Positions 11,601 through 22,911 of a stretch of DNA of 64,000 nucleotides are shown here, piece by piece. How positions within the stretch are numbered: the first letter of the stretch is position 1; every line of letters starts with the position of its first letter. The stretch is from Spizellomyces sp. 'palustris' (lineage: Eukaryota > Chytridiomycota > Chytridiomycetes > Spizellomycetales > Spizellomycetaceae), in contig QEAR01000041.1 in assembly GCA_006535965.1 (NCBI GenBank), positions 112,227 to 176,226 on the forward strand. Direction: 5' to 3'. The notes under the pieces were generated by a model that was not told the origin of the DNA, made no database searches, and worked only from the letters and a program-made list of their open reading frames with translations. A program made the position numbers and the translations under genes.

Positions 11601-14600
11601 CGGATTGCGGTTTACAGTCTATCAAGCCTTCGCCATGAGTATCTTATAACCCTTTCGTAGTACCTCAATAACGATCGGCTTACAAACTCCAAATGCCGAG
11701 GGTCCACCTTCTCCAGTTTCTCGAATGTTGATATTCCGGCATTTGCAAGCATTCTCGCCAGTGACGGGCCAATGTTCTCGATCTGTTTGAGCATTAAGGG
11801 AGAATGTTCCCAAGTTTTGGCCGCCAGGCATCGGGTTCTGGGAAAGAATCATAAGAAGCAGAAAAGTTAAAACGGTGTAGGAACCTACAAATCAATGGCA
11901 TTTCGAAGGGATACGAAATCCCGCTTCACTTGGCAAATCTCAACTATAACTGGAAGAAAAGGTCATAAAGTCTGACGTTGACCAGGATTCACACATTTGG
12001 CTTCCTACATCGGGCAATCCTGCACGCCGTTTGCATTATTCCGCTGGTTTCTAGAGTGAGCGATTGTGCCGTCTTCGGTTCCGTAAACGGAATCGAGCCG
12101 AGTGCGCACTGGGACCAAGCAGTTGGAAACGGCGATGTAAACCAGTCATGGACGAACATACCTGTACAAGAATATTTACTTTGTGATCGACATTGACCAC
12201 TTTTCCCTTTATGGGGAACCTATGAAGCCAGGCATTGGGGAACCGACCACTGCAATAACGACTTGTCGATATAATACACCTTACCGCATAGCAGGGTTTT
12301 TATTTAGAGCATTTAGGTGCCCTTTATCAGAGTGGAAGCGCAGGTTGGAAAACTCTTCGGCTTTACATAGAGTCTCTAACTGGAACCTCCAAAGCCTATT
12401 TAATCATAAAATGGCGACGGTCTGCATGTATTCGAAATGCATACCACATTTCTAAGTGTTGCTCTCGGTTTCATCTGCAAGACGGTAACAGCAGTCTTGT
12501 ACTTTATATAAAATTTAGCCATCGCTCTCCCATAATCTGCCAAAGAACCATCTCAGTGTCATCCTGGAACCAAGATCAATCTGGTCAACTACTTACCAGT
12601 TGATTCAAGTCGCTTTTGATCTTCCGCCATAGCCACAAGCTCGTGGCTTTTCAGCAGCTGCAAATCGCGCACACAGATGCCTGACAAGGTTGCGTTGGTA
12701 CACAAGAAAAATTACACTAGTAGACGCAATAACCGTACTCTCTAGTCTCCGTTCCGCAGAAAGCTTTCCTTCGACGGCAGAGCAGTTCTTGAGCTTATAA
12801 TGAGCGGGATTATTTCGCATCCTCACTGGTGTCCGAGTTTTAGTGCGACAGTCAACGGTTCAAAATCGAGAAGATATTAGTACCATAAAGAAAGGATGAT
12901 TGAAGCCTTCCACAACGGTATATATGAGCGAGAAGCATTAAAAGTGAAGCGGAAAGCAGGGCTATCACCATTCTATAGCAAGATCGACGCTTTTGATTGC
13001 TCCGAGGACAACTTCCGAATTCAAGTGCTCAATGAGGTTTTCATGTAGGCTGGCCACGAAGCAGGCAATAAGTACTCGGTCAACTCGGGCATCACCGAAG
13101 CTATTGGGCCTCCTACCTGCTCTCAATGATTTGCCTTCCGGTCACCATATCCTCATACTTCTTTCTGTCCTCCACTGTCGTCATAATCACGGCGACACCG
13201 CTATCGTCAAACTAAACCACTATTGGTCATGTCTGTATGGCATTGCAAAAGCTGACGCGAACACACCTGCGGCCTACCCGCTCGACCCAACATTTGCATG
13301 ATATCCAATTCGCTATACTCAGTGTACTGATTACCTACGTATTGCTTTGTTCCCTTTATTATGACAAGATGAGCAGGCAAGTTGACTCCGACGGCCAAGG
13401 TAGAGGTCGCACCTGCAATGTGGTCAGAAATTAGGTAAAAATGTCCACAGCTCCAAAGGTTACTTACAGACAACTGATATGGCACCTTTCAAGAACGACG
13501 ATTCTATTAGATGACGGTCACTGTAGTTTAAACCTGTTACAAAAGCATGAGGTGGATACTGATAATGTTGCATTGTCTCGATTTTCCCTGACCTCCGTGA
13601 TGAAAAGCAACGCCGTGCACCACCAGCTCTAAGATTGCGTGAGACAAAGACAAATCGGCCACAACTCTGGGCTGCAGGGGCGTAAACTCACCAGCTAGTT
13701 TTTTATCTGACAACTTGGCTTTTATTTCTTTCAAGCGTTCTGAAACTTGTCTGGTCTTTACAAAGGGATGCATGGGCCCGTAATTTCCCGTAGCATGGAT
13801 TAGTTCACTACAGTGCTTTACAAGTCTGTCGGTGGCATTGATGACCGATTTGCGAGTAGCACAAAACTATTTCACAGGATTAGCCAGAAATAAGTCGAGA
13901 ATATTGCGAAGGTATGCTGGTATACTTTCAAAGTTAATAACATATGTAGATACATACCACAAGAGTAGGTTTGTTATGGGAGAATCGTCCGATGACTTCC
14001 ATAAGTCTAAAGAGGGATCTAAGTAGAGAAACAGCATACTTGGAACGCAAGGCCATACTTGTAATCCAAACTGTTCTCGAATGAAAAGTAGTTGTTATTG
14101 TTTGAATAATAACCAAACACCTCCTTTTGAAGCTGCACGGGCCGAAACTCCTCTCCAAAGACCCTGTGGACCAAGGAATGATTGAGCTTTACGGACAGAA
14201 GTGAGTGAAAATTAGTCATACCGGACTTCAGCTGGGGAATGGTCTGGGTGCTTTAGCCACGCGGCAATATCTTGAATATTGGGTACTGTGGCAGACAGAG
14301 CGAGAAGCCTAACCCTGCTGGCGAAATGTGGTCTGTTCTTGCTGTTACGTTGAAGCTCCAGGTTAACAGTCTTCATTCTGCTGACTACGACTTCAAGGGT
14401 GGCGCCCCTGCCGGGTTCGTTCAGACAATGACACTCATCAATCTAGCCACCGTAGAATCAGCTAAAGCTGGGTTCAGCTACATGAGCGCAGCAAGCAGCC
14501 CATCACACCATGATCAATCGAAGTAATCCCATCAAGTTCTTATAGTCACGCCTAAGAGAACACCATGTAAGTTCATGGAGTTACAGAGGGCGCCTGGCGA

Positions 14601-16672
14601 GAATGCAGTTTCAAACCATCGTCTCGTCATTGAGTCCCATTTCTCCGGGGTCGTAACACTAGGACAAACTAATTGGATACCACAAGCGTCCGAGGTCGGC
14701 CGGAAGTAAATATCTTACATGATGTTACTTCGTTGTATCTCATATGCCCGCAGGTTGTCTGTATCTCCAGTAAGCTCGTTACCTATGCGAGAACGGTTCT
14801 TATAATTCATGTTATCTGTGCCCGCGAATCGCCATTCGCTCATACAGCTAATTCCTAAGGTGCGAAACTTCTGCTGCCAGTCTTTTGTCCTTTCATTACA
14901 TAGCGCCTGGACAGGGGCTCGGGGTTTTAGCAAACTACGTTCCAGCTGCATTTATGGTTAATTCAAGCATACCTTTGTTGGTGCCATATACACAACTTTA
15001 GCATTATCCCCGTCAGGTTGCGACAACTGATGTAAAATAGCTGCAAGATTCGCGCGTTAGTGACCTCAAGGACAGGACCCTCGTAGCATATCATCTCACC
15101 TAATTCCATAATGCATGTTTTGCCGGAACCAGTAGGAGCTAGCGTACTCGGAACTGTCAGATGAGAAGAGTTATAGTGCTGTGCTGCGAGCTTACCACTA
15201 ACGACGAGATTTCTATCCGATCTAAAAGCCTAAAATATTACGCTCAAGTTAGACTTGTGTGGGCAGGGGCTTAATCGTCTTTATATATTATCCTACCAAT
15301 TCAAAACAATGGGACTGAACAGCATTAAAATATGGGAACGGAAACAAACTTCGAAATTTATCCGCTATAGAAAGCGGGGGCTTTAGTGCATCCCGTAACT
15401 CATAGAATTTCTAGTCAAAACCTACGCATGTCAGCAACGGTCTTTAGGGAAATCCCCGAAGCCACCGGTCCGGCAGCTCTATAATTATACGCAAGGGTGC
15501 GAGCCGGATCTGACCTGCCGAAGGAAGGTGATCCCACTGTTTGAGCAAGTTGCTGTGACCTTCGCCGCGTGGGAGTATCTACAAAGTTCATTTGATATTG
15601 GGAATGGAGAGACGTTCGTTGCTCTTGTGCGCGCTGCGATGTCCCTTCTTGGTACGTTGGTGAGACGTTAGGCATTTCAGCGTTGGAGAAACGAGTCGCT
15701 GGTCTCCCTTGCTCGGGTAAGATGCTACCACTAGAGTACTGGGTACCAAAGTCCTAAAACCGTTTAGTAATTGCTCTAATGCCCGCACTCCAATGTCCAT
15801 CATGCTCACAGATGCTACGGTTCCAAGATCGTCATAAATTTCTAAGCGATCAGTATCCATTTCACCTCCCTTGGTAGGTCCCTGATCTAAGTTCATATAA
15901 CCAGCTGATATTGAAAGAACTATATTAACAAAACATATTAACTTGTCAGCAGGCTGTAGAACCGACCAGCGTCTAGAGAGATGTCAAGGTCCATGTCTCC
16001 AGTGAAATTGCCTGGCCGGGAGTAGGCTGCGTTGCGGTCGTACGAGTTTCGTCTCTCCGAAGCACTATACCAGTAACGCTGACCTGGGCCGCTGCACACA
16101 GAATATTCATACCTGGTCATGTAAAGGTTGCCAGATAATAATGATACAAACCCTTGCAATCCTCCCGTCGGATCAAGGGCAACACCGTCCTCGAGACCAC
16201 CACGGGGTTTCCCATAGCTATCAAAATCTTGGCTCACTGATCGTCCACCTTCATGTCCAAATAAGGATTTGAATCGCTTCAATTCACCACCCCGCGGTGC
16301 TAGGGGCGAAGAGGAATCACCGATAGAAGACGCCGGGGTGGGAAAGGACCCGCTTCCTGAGTTACGCCATAGGCTTGTAGCCAGGAACGGATTTTCGGTA
16401 ATATCTTGAATTGGATCACTATGCCGCAGCGTAGACTTTGTTCCGCGCTCTGGTGCAGGGGTTCGATAGACATTTTGTACTGGAGTGGTTGATGGCCAAT
16501 TTGTCCTGGGGATGGATTTCCTGCCTCCTTCATTTTCCTTGGACGATGACGAACCTTTGAGTGGCCACATTTTGGTTTCAATGTTTAATCCATGCGTTGT
16601 TGAAGGGCTCGTCGGTTTAAAGATGTTTGCATAGTAGGTACCCTGGGAAAACGCAACATGGACGATCGACAA
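8675..16672 (-). CDS. HFM1: Meiotic ATP-dependent DNA helicase HFM1/MER3
   Basis: HFM1/MER3 is a Ski2-like helicase that stabilises recombination intermediates in class I meiotic crossovers. In order on the minus strand: a disordered N-terminus (16672-15940), the Q-region FPYFNAVQS near 15330, Walker [14 protein letters not shown] (about 15147-15110), motif [19 protein letters not shown] (about 14445), motif [21 protein letters not shown], and motifs [20 protein letters not shown] plus MLGRAGRPQ near 13300-13390. A helix-hairpin-helix follows ([19 protein letters not shown], about 11780), then a Sec63 beta domain with [20 protein letters not shown] Cys/His cluster [10 protein letters not shown] and [10 protein letters not shown] (about 10400-10290) matches the C-terminal metal-binding motif of HFM1. 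A long acidic, Ser-rich tail runs to 8675, where a last small exon ends IFADMF. The exact start is uncertain; MWPLKG near 16573 is an alternative. Confidence 0.9.
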
Positions 16673-16902
16673 TGTTCAGCTAATCTCATTTAGCCTTATC
16701 TGGACAAATGAGATTCACACGTATAACGTAATCAGCGGAGACTTAAGAGATCGCGCAAGACATGCCACTGGAAAACCAACTTTTTTATTGAGTATTTAAC
16801 GCACTTTACGTACAATATAGTAGGTTACAATACATTGCCAGTTACATAGCATCCCAATACTTTACTCGTATCCCCCCAAAGTACAAATACCTCTAAGAGA
16901 AA

Positions 16903-17593
16903 TCACCATCCCGCAACGAAAATTACAGTAAGCAAAACAAGCACAAGGGTCACCTCAAGGTGCGGGGGAGCCTTGGAGCCAGCATCATTGGAGTTTGCAC
17001 CAGCTACATTGTTGGTAGGCTCAGGAGTGAGAGTTGGCTGTTCGGTAAGCGTCGCTGACGGCTCAGGGACTGCCGTCGGAAGCACAGTCAAAGGAATTGG
17101 CTTGTAAGGGAGAGACTGTGTGCTGAGGGACACCTCAAAGTCTTGGCGAAGCATTTCTACAGCGTTCAATATGGCGGTGACATTCGAGCTGTTGACAGGC
17201 AGCACGTCGACCAAATTCTGATATTGATTTCATTAGCAGGTAGATCTGGCAAACCAAAGGCGTGTGGGACCTTACGTGAATAGCTTCGTCTAATTTGACA
17301 GGATTGATGTACAGTTCGCCTTTGAGCAATCCAACCAACGAGGTATAGGGGCCATGCGCCTTTTTCTTTCCGGCAAAGTGGGACGAGTTCCACGCTGCTT
17401 TGAGGGCATTAAGGTCGTCCTCGAAAGGAGGGTGTTGGATGCGAGGTTCTCGTCCTGGGGCTTGAGTAGGGCTAACAGTTGTCGACAGATGATGGGTCAA
17501 ATGATGAGATGTATGTTGGCTTGAAGGACTTTCGAGCTGGGCCATGCAGATGCACGGGATAACAAGAAGGAGGAGAGCAATAATCAAGCGCAT
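16903..17593 (-). CDS. Probable GPI-anchored secreted surface protein, unknown function
   Basis: I do not recognise a family. The protein starts MRLIIALLLLVIPCICMAQ, a clear signal peptide. It has a His/Ser/Thr-rich segment, then LNALKAAWNSSHFAGKKKAH and a second exon after an intron of roughly 60 nt (donor GTAAGG near 17275). The second exon contains VNSSNVTAILNAVEMLRQDF, a Pro/Thr/Ser-rich stretch, then NSNDAGSKAPP and a final hydrophobic run VTLVLVLLTVIFVAGW to the stop. Signal peptide plus terminal hydrophobic tail after small residues is the GPI-anchor pattern. NSS and NVT sequons suggest N-glycosylation. It is probably a cell-surface protein of about 210 residues. Confidence 0.65.
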
Positions 17594-18339
17594 GTTGAGA
17601 TTTCAGATACTTGCAAACGTTTAGAGTAGGAGGTCCTGGTACTTCCGACAAACACTAGTGCGCGGGAAGACGGAGGGGGGCATCCCATCTTCCCTTTTTA
17701 TGCACCTAGGCTTGGCGCCTACGCGCGTAAAGCTGTTGCTGATGTAAAGACTTGTTTGCGTAAATCGCGCGTTCAACGCTGATGAAAGCACGACGTATTT
17801 CCAACAAACACGGTGGAGGCATCAGCATCCCTGAAATCGAAACATTCAGCTTGTAGCTTAGGTTATCGAGATCAGCCGTTTACTGCCGACTGTATTACCA
17901 AACCTAGTTGATGTAGATGCCGGCCCAAAGTTTGGCCCAGGCAAACATCAAGGAAGAGTTGGAAAAAGCAAAGCATCGGGACCTAAGCCACCCAAATACG
18001 CATGAAGGCAAAAATAGTCAAATCCCTTCCTAAGCTGTCTGTGAATGTTACGGTTAACTATAAATCCCCAACCCCGACCACGACCCCGACCGCTATTCTA
18101 CCCTAACCCTAACCTACCCCTAAAGCACCCTTACATCAAAGGTGCGACGATCAATGCGACAATGAAATGCTTGTCGTATATACACAACGGGCTCCTTTTT
18201 ATGATGGCAGTTGTTCAATCATGCAATTTGGCAATAGGTAACGCCGTATCATACGATCATACAACTTTCGATAGATATATTATTCCACGCAGATAACACT
18301 CATTACCCATCCCAAGCCAAAGTAATCGAGATCTTGCGA
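17594..18339. other. Intergenic with no gene seen
   Basis: This is the upstream flank of the GPI-type gene and the downstream flank of verprolin. The only structure I see is a short telomere-like run (separate entry). No RNA gene or protein-like ORF. Confidence 0.5.
18098..18125. repeat. Short interstitial telomere-like CCCTAA run
   Basis: The plus strand reads CTACCCTAACCCTAACC and continues as a degenerate CTACCCCTAAA. Two perfect CCCTAA units sit within about 28 bases. This matches the common fungal telomere unit TTAGGG on the other strand, but it is too short to show an old telomere. Confidence 0.45.
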
Positions 18340-20208
18340 TTACACCAACGCTTCCGCAACACTCTTCACTCGCCGGAACTCGTCCATAATAAGCACCGGG
18401 GCGGTTCCGCCTTGTGCTTTTGTTCTCAGACCGTTTAATTGCTATTGGCAGAATTGCTAATAAATATCGATTCGTAAAAACAGGCCAGTCGATACTAGGA
18501 ACACTTACATCCGTGGCTTCTTTTAACTTTTGACATTTCATGAAATCGGCGTTAGCAATGGAGCGTGCCAGCTCTTGTTCGAGTCTCGGCACCATGTCAT
18601 CAACATAGCGTGTCACATCCGCAGCCTGCCCAACAGAGCCTTCACGGCTCCTTGAGGGTGGAGCCGGCGGGGCAGCACTGAATCTCCTAGCTGGGGGAGG
18701 TGGAGGCGCACGCTTACCAAGACCAGGGCTCGGTACACCGACGCTTCCCCCGAACCCATTGGAAGTAGAATCTTGGGAAGCACCAGAGGGAAAGTGCCGA
18801 GGTGGCGGCAAGTCTGTACGGAAGGTCCAACGCCCATCGGTCTCATACTGTGGACCTGAACTTGTCGAACTAGCCCTACGGTCTAAGCTTGAAATACTAC
18901 TAGCTGAAAATGAGGGCTTTATGGGACCATTACGCGCTGCGGCAAAGCCTGAAGCTCCTAGTGTATTTGACGACCGAAGGCCGCCTGACGGAGGTGGCGG
19001 TATTGGACGATTTCCAGGTGTTGGTGGAGCAGGCGGTCTTTCAAACATATCCTTCACATTGGTACGAGATGGCGGCGGTGGAGGTGGGGCCCTCGTCGAT
19101 CCCCCGCCAGGGGGAGGTGGAGGAGCAGGTCTCCCGGGAGCCGCATTGGTTTTGGGAAACGTACTGACCCTAGACGCAGGTGCAGGTGGTTGAGGCGGTG
19201 GCGTAGCGGCACTGCGATTTGGCACCGGAGGTGGAGGGGTTCGTCCTGGCACCGGAGGTGGAACAGCGCGCGGCATAGGTGGCGACGTTGGTTCAGACGT
19301 TCGAGGAGGTGCTGGAGGTGGGGCGGCTGATCGGGCAGGGGCCGGCGGAGGGGTCGCTCTTGCCGGTGCAGGCGGCGGTGTGCCGCGCGCCGCAGGAGCT
19401 GGAGGCCTGCCGAATGCTCCAGGTAGTGTAGGGGAAGAAGGTCCAGATTTTGGCTTGGGCGGTATTGGTCTAGGTTCGGGAGCAGAATCTATCCAGTGAA
19501 AAATCATCAGATGACGTCGATAACCAACATGACCCTCTTCCTCAATATACCTCCGCTTCCAGGTTTCAATCCGGTTGATCTCAGCTTTGGCATTCCTCCT
19601 GAAAATAAACCACCTAGTCCTGCTGGACCTCCCATAGGAGCTCCACCACCGCCGCCCCCACTGCTAGATCCTGCACCAGCGCCTGGTGGCCGGGGCATTG
19701 GCGGAGATCTGCCTCCTCCTGCTCCTGGACCTGGTTTCGGGGCTAGAATGAGGTGAAACCAATTTATTAGTATTGTGCCTTTCAGGAAACGGCTATGAAA
19801 GAACTATAATCCAAGGAGTACGTATATGTAAAGATGGGCAAGCGTATCCTCCAAACGCCAGTACGTGATAGTACGCAATAATTGACAGCGAGTAAGCTGT
19901 ACGTCGGTGACCAAGGGCCGGCGTTTGTAATTATGCGCCCATTCCTCAAGCTAAAACGACGCTTGATAATGCCTAGAGAATCTCCCAGTCGTCCTGTTTC
20001 CCACTGTGCTCTGCAGTGTCTTTACACAACTTGCGAGATTCACATACATACCATCCAACAGAGGAGTACTGCGGTCATTGGTTTGCACTTTTTTCAGTTT
20101 GGCTCCTTTCTGGATAGACTTTAAGAGTGCATTGTTTGTTGGCGGAGCTGAAGTCGCCATGGGTGGGGGAGGTGGACCTGGAGGAGGAGGTGGAGGAGGA
20201 GCCGGCAT
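18340..20208 (-). CDS. VRP1: Verprolin/WIP-family actin regulator with WH2 domain
   Basis: Verprolin/WIP binds G-actin and the WASP WH1 domain and controls Arp2/3-driven actin patches. The start MPAPPPPPPPGPPPPP at 20208 leads to a WH2 motif, ALLKSIQKGAKLKKVQTNDR, matching the family LLxxIxxGxxLKK. A second exon has GGLFSGGMPKLRSTG, like WIP GDLFAGGFPVLRPAG. A long polyproline exon (about 19490-18500) follows with APPPPP runs, then GRWTFRTDLPPPRHFP, the WASP-binding element (WTF..PPP). The tail PRLEQELARSIANADFMKC crosses a last intron into QLNGLRTKAQGG and ends SVAEALV at 18340. The tail resembles a UVR motif, which I do not expect in this family. About 560 residues. Confidence 0.88.
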
Positions 20209-20968
20209 GGTGTGGCAAGCACCAAGGGTATCTGTCTGGGAATGTGCACAATATTATTGCTGACGATAGCGTATTCACTGCACGGACGTTTCTTGAAAGA
20301 GCGCTTCAGGAGGAGAGTGCGATGAGAATGGCGTGAAGGATTGTGGCAAGCTTGGCGACCAAACGTCAGCCTTGTTGTGAATATTCAATGCATGTCACGT
20401 GAATGCTTAGCATCTTTAGTTGCTTTCCCCTTCAAGCGTTGGGAGTTTGGAGAATCTCTCCGCTACTCACGACATCGGCCAGGTTCTCGTTCATTTTTTC
20501 GAAGGGAGGTCGAACAGGTGAGCATATCATCCATCCATCCATCCATCCATCATGCATTGTTGCGGTTTGGGGTGTTTGCAGTGTCGACGGGAACGGGGAG
20601 CGCATGGATTGCTGGCAGTAACTGGAGGCGAGAGAGACATGGAGAGAGGAAGGGGAATGGCACAGTTGGAAATGGAGAACCCACGCTCGATATGTTCGAC
20701 TGCCCGATCTGTACAGGCAAGAGGCATGTCGGGAAGACGTGTGACAGTGCTATTGAGAAGCTGGTTGAGGACAATGGCTCTAGTTGATCTGCAGAATGAA
20801 ATTTGGGAGGCAGAACGGATTTGGTGATATCCCGTATAGCAGTTGCGAAGAGACTATCCTGAACTGATGAATAGAGGGACAATTGGGACACAGACTACCA
20901 CTGAGAGGCTAGGATAACAATGCGGAACAATTACTGAATGGATTCGTCCGCATTTTCAGTAGGTCAAA
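20209..20968. other. Divergent promoter region between verprolin and RPL32
   Basis: This 760-bp region separates two divergent genes. It holds a short CATC microsatellite. The small ORFs overlap each other on both strands and none looks like a protein. A 5' UTR intron for RPL32 is possible, as the sequence just before its ATG reads CATTTTCAG. Confidence 0.5.
20528..20553. repeat. CATC tetranucleotide microsatellite
   Basis: Six to seven uninterrupted CATC units are visible, in the divergent promoter region of RPL32 and verprolin. Confidence 0.85.
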
Positions 20969-21530
20969 ATGGTTGCCCCTTTGGTCAAGCGCCCCATCAT
21001 CAAGAAGCGCACAAAGAAGTTCAAGCGCCATCAATCTGACCGTTACAAGAAGATTGATGTACGTTCTTGTCGATGCTAACCGCTTAACCGTGATTAGAGT
21101 CTAACCTGCCATTTGGTTGCATGTGATAGGAATCATGGAGGAAACCCAAGGGTATTGATAACCGTGTGCGCAGGAGGTTCAAGGGACAGATTGCCATGCC
21201 CAAGATTGGATATGGCTCCAACTCCAAGACCCGCCATCTTCTCCCCAACGGCTTCAAGAAGTTCCTCGTCAACAACGTGAACGACCTTGAGCTACTCCTC
21301 ATGCACAACCGTATCTACGCAGCTGAGATTGCCCACAACGTCTCTGCAAAGAAGCGGGTTGCTATCGTCGATCGCGCTGCTCAGTTGAACGTGAAGGTCA
21401 CCAACGCCGCTGGCCGTCTGCGCACTGCTGTAAGTATCGTAAACCTTTCACTTTGCGGAAATGTTTTAGATTTCTGACGGATGTTCCGTTTGCCATTCGC
21501 TTTCTTGTCATAAAATAGGAGAACGAATAA
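20969..21530 (+). CDS. RPL32: 60S ribosomal protein L32 (eL32)
   Basis: This is a component of the large cytosolic ribosomal subunit. Exon 1 starts [20 protein letters not shown] at 20969 and ends at KID. After an intron at about 21058-21129 exon 2 reads [20 protein letters not shown] and continues through [20 protein letters not shown] and [20 protein letters not shown] to AAGRLRTA. After a second intron (GTAAGT..ATAG) the last exon at 21519-21530 adds ENE and TAA. Length is about 132 residues, typical for eL32, and identity to known fungal and animal sequences is high throughout. Confidence 0.97.
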
Positions 21531-22008
21531 ATGTCTCGCACTGTGTAATATATGCTTTTCCTTCTTACTACTTATTTGCGGTCTGATGTTTTTTGTGCGG
21601 AGTGGGTTTTCCCTGCGAGGAGTATCCTCTGTGGACGGGCAAAACGGTGTATGCTTTTTCAAATGACGCCATCATTCTTCGTCTCAAGACTTCAGGATGC
21701 CTACTGTTGCATGTGGTCGCACAAAGAGATTGCCAGTTTCGACTGTGAACAGTCTCTTTGTAGAACGATCCAAGCCATGGTTATGAGAGTGGATGACAAG
21801 GATATCCAATTACATTATCGGCACAGTGCCAGCTAGAAGATTGCGCATTCTGGCGCATAACGCAATGATCATTGGAGTGTATCTTTACATGCTCTCAGGT
21901 CTATATCTCCGATGCCACTACATTATTCAAGTCAAACACCATGAAAAACAAATCCCTGCCCAAAAAGACGTTACTATGATCTCTCTGCTGCGGATACAAT
22001 GGGCTTTA
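21531..22008. other. Intergenic, nothing recognised
   Basis: This is the 3' flank of RPL32 and of the convergent small membrane protein ORF. AT-rich at its start; the open frames here (21552-21836 and 21793-22290) have no domain or signal and partly overlap the minus-strand gene. Confidence 0.45.
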
Positions 22009-22344
22009 CTACTGGTCAGCTGCCCGAAGCTTTGCCCAAAGCACGTCCAAAACAATCACATCAACAGCACACACAATCATAACAACCGCCAACCACAGCC
22101 TCCAGCGCCTGTATCTCTGGCATGCTTGTTCAAGCTGATAATCCGTTACGTGGATAGAAGCGGGTGGAGGGGGAGGTGGAGCACGAGAGGGTGGTGGCGG
22201 GATGGAAGTGGGTGCGTTATCTGGGGCTTTCCCTTTCCCTTTTGTGCTGCTTGGTGCGGAGTATTGCGGGTCTGGGTCAGTATTGGTTGAGATGGTAGTG
22301 TGACGGGGTTGGAAGAGACGCAGGATGGGACGGGGAAGTCTCAT
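22009..22344 (-). CDS. Small proline-rich single-pass membrane protein, unknown
   Basis: I do not recognise this 111-residue single-exon ORF. It begins MRLPRPILRLFQPRHTTIST, has a Ser/Pro/Lys middle with SIPPPPSRAPPPPPPAS, then a charged helix YQLEQACQRYRRWR directly before one membrane span LWLAVVMIVCAVDVIVLDVL. The polyproline run could bind SH3, WW or profilin, and the Arg-rich flank predicts an N-in orientation. The coding-like composition and the clean membrane helix support it, but nothing else does. Confidence 0.45.
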   Translation of the reverse strand: MRLPRPILRLFQPRHTTISTNTDPDPQYSAPSSTKGKGKAPDNAPTSIPPPPSRAPPPPPPASIHVTDYQLEQACQRYRRWRLWLAVVMIVCAVDVIVLDVLWAKLRAADQ

Positions 22345-22911
22345 GTGTTATAGAGATTGATAAAGAATGCTCAAATGGAGATGTTTTTGATGGACCAGTA
22401 ATGGTTGTTGCAGAGGATGGGGCTGCCTGGGGTACAGCTATGGTAGTCGAGGCATGACATCTAATTTAGGCGACCATAGTACTTATCTTACAAATAAATA
22501 CCAGCAGTGACAATGTGATGTGCTACCATCGTTGCATGAGAAGAATCTGTCGTCAAAGGCATAATCGCATTTTTATGATGGTTGAGATTTCTTTCATTAC
22601 TGGTTGATGTGTCGGAATGTAGTTACTTAATCAAGTTTCAGTCGATCACATCGATCAGCTCCGCCGTAGACAACACCAGTCGATCATGTTGAGCAAGTTA
22701 TCTCGAACATTGTCGAGTGTTCAAGAGCTGTGGACATCTATTATGCCAAGAAGGTTGCTCCTGCTCGGTGGGGTGGGGTGCGAGATATGCGTTTTGGAAA
22801 CGAATAGCCTTGAAAGATGGGCCTAAAGGTTAAAACTAAGCGCTTAGTCATAAACGTCCAAGCTGGTTCTTAAAGTGTGGGGTTTTCGGTGCAGCACGAA
22901 TCTAAAAGCAT
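22345..22911. other. Intergenic, upstream of OCA-like gene
   Basis: This DNA lies between divergent genes. I see no tRNA, repeat array or convincing ORF in these 567 bases. Confidence 0.45.

Noticed and set aside
18759-19193. A Gly-rich 144-codon plus-strand frame
   Set aside because: It is the antisense of the verprolin polyproline exon; Gly codons mirror Pro codons.
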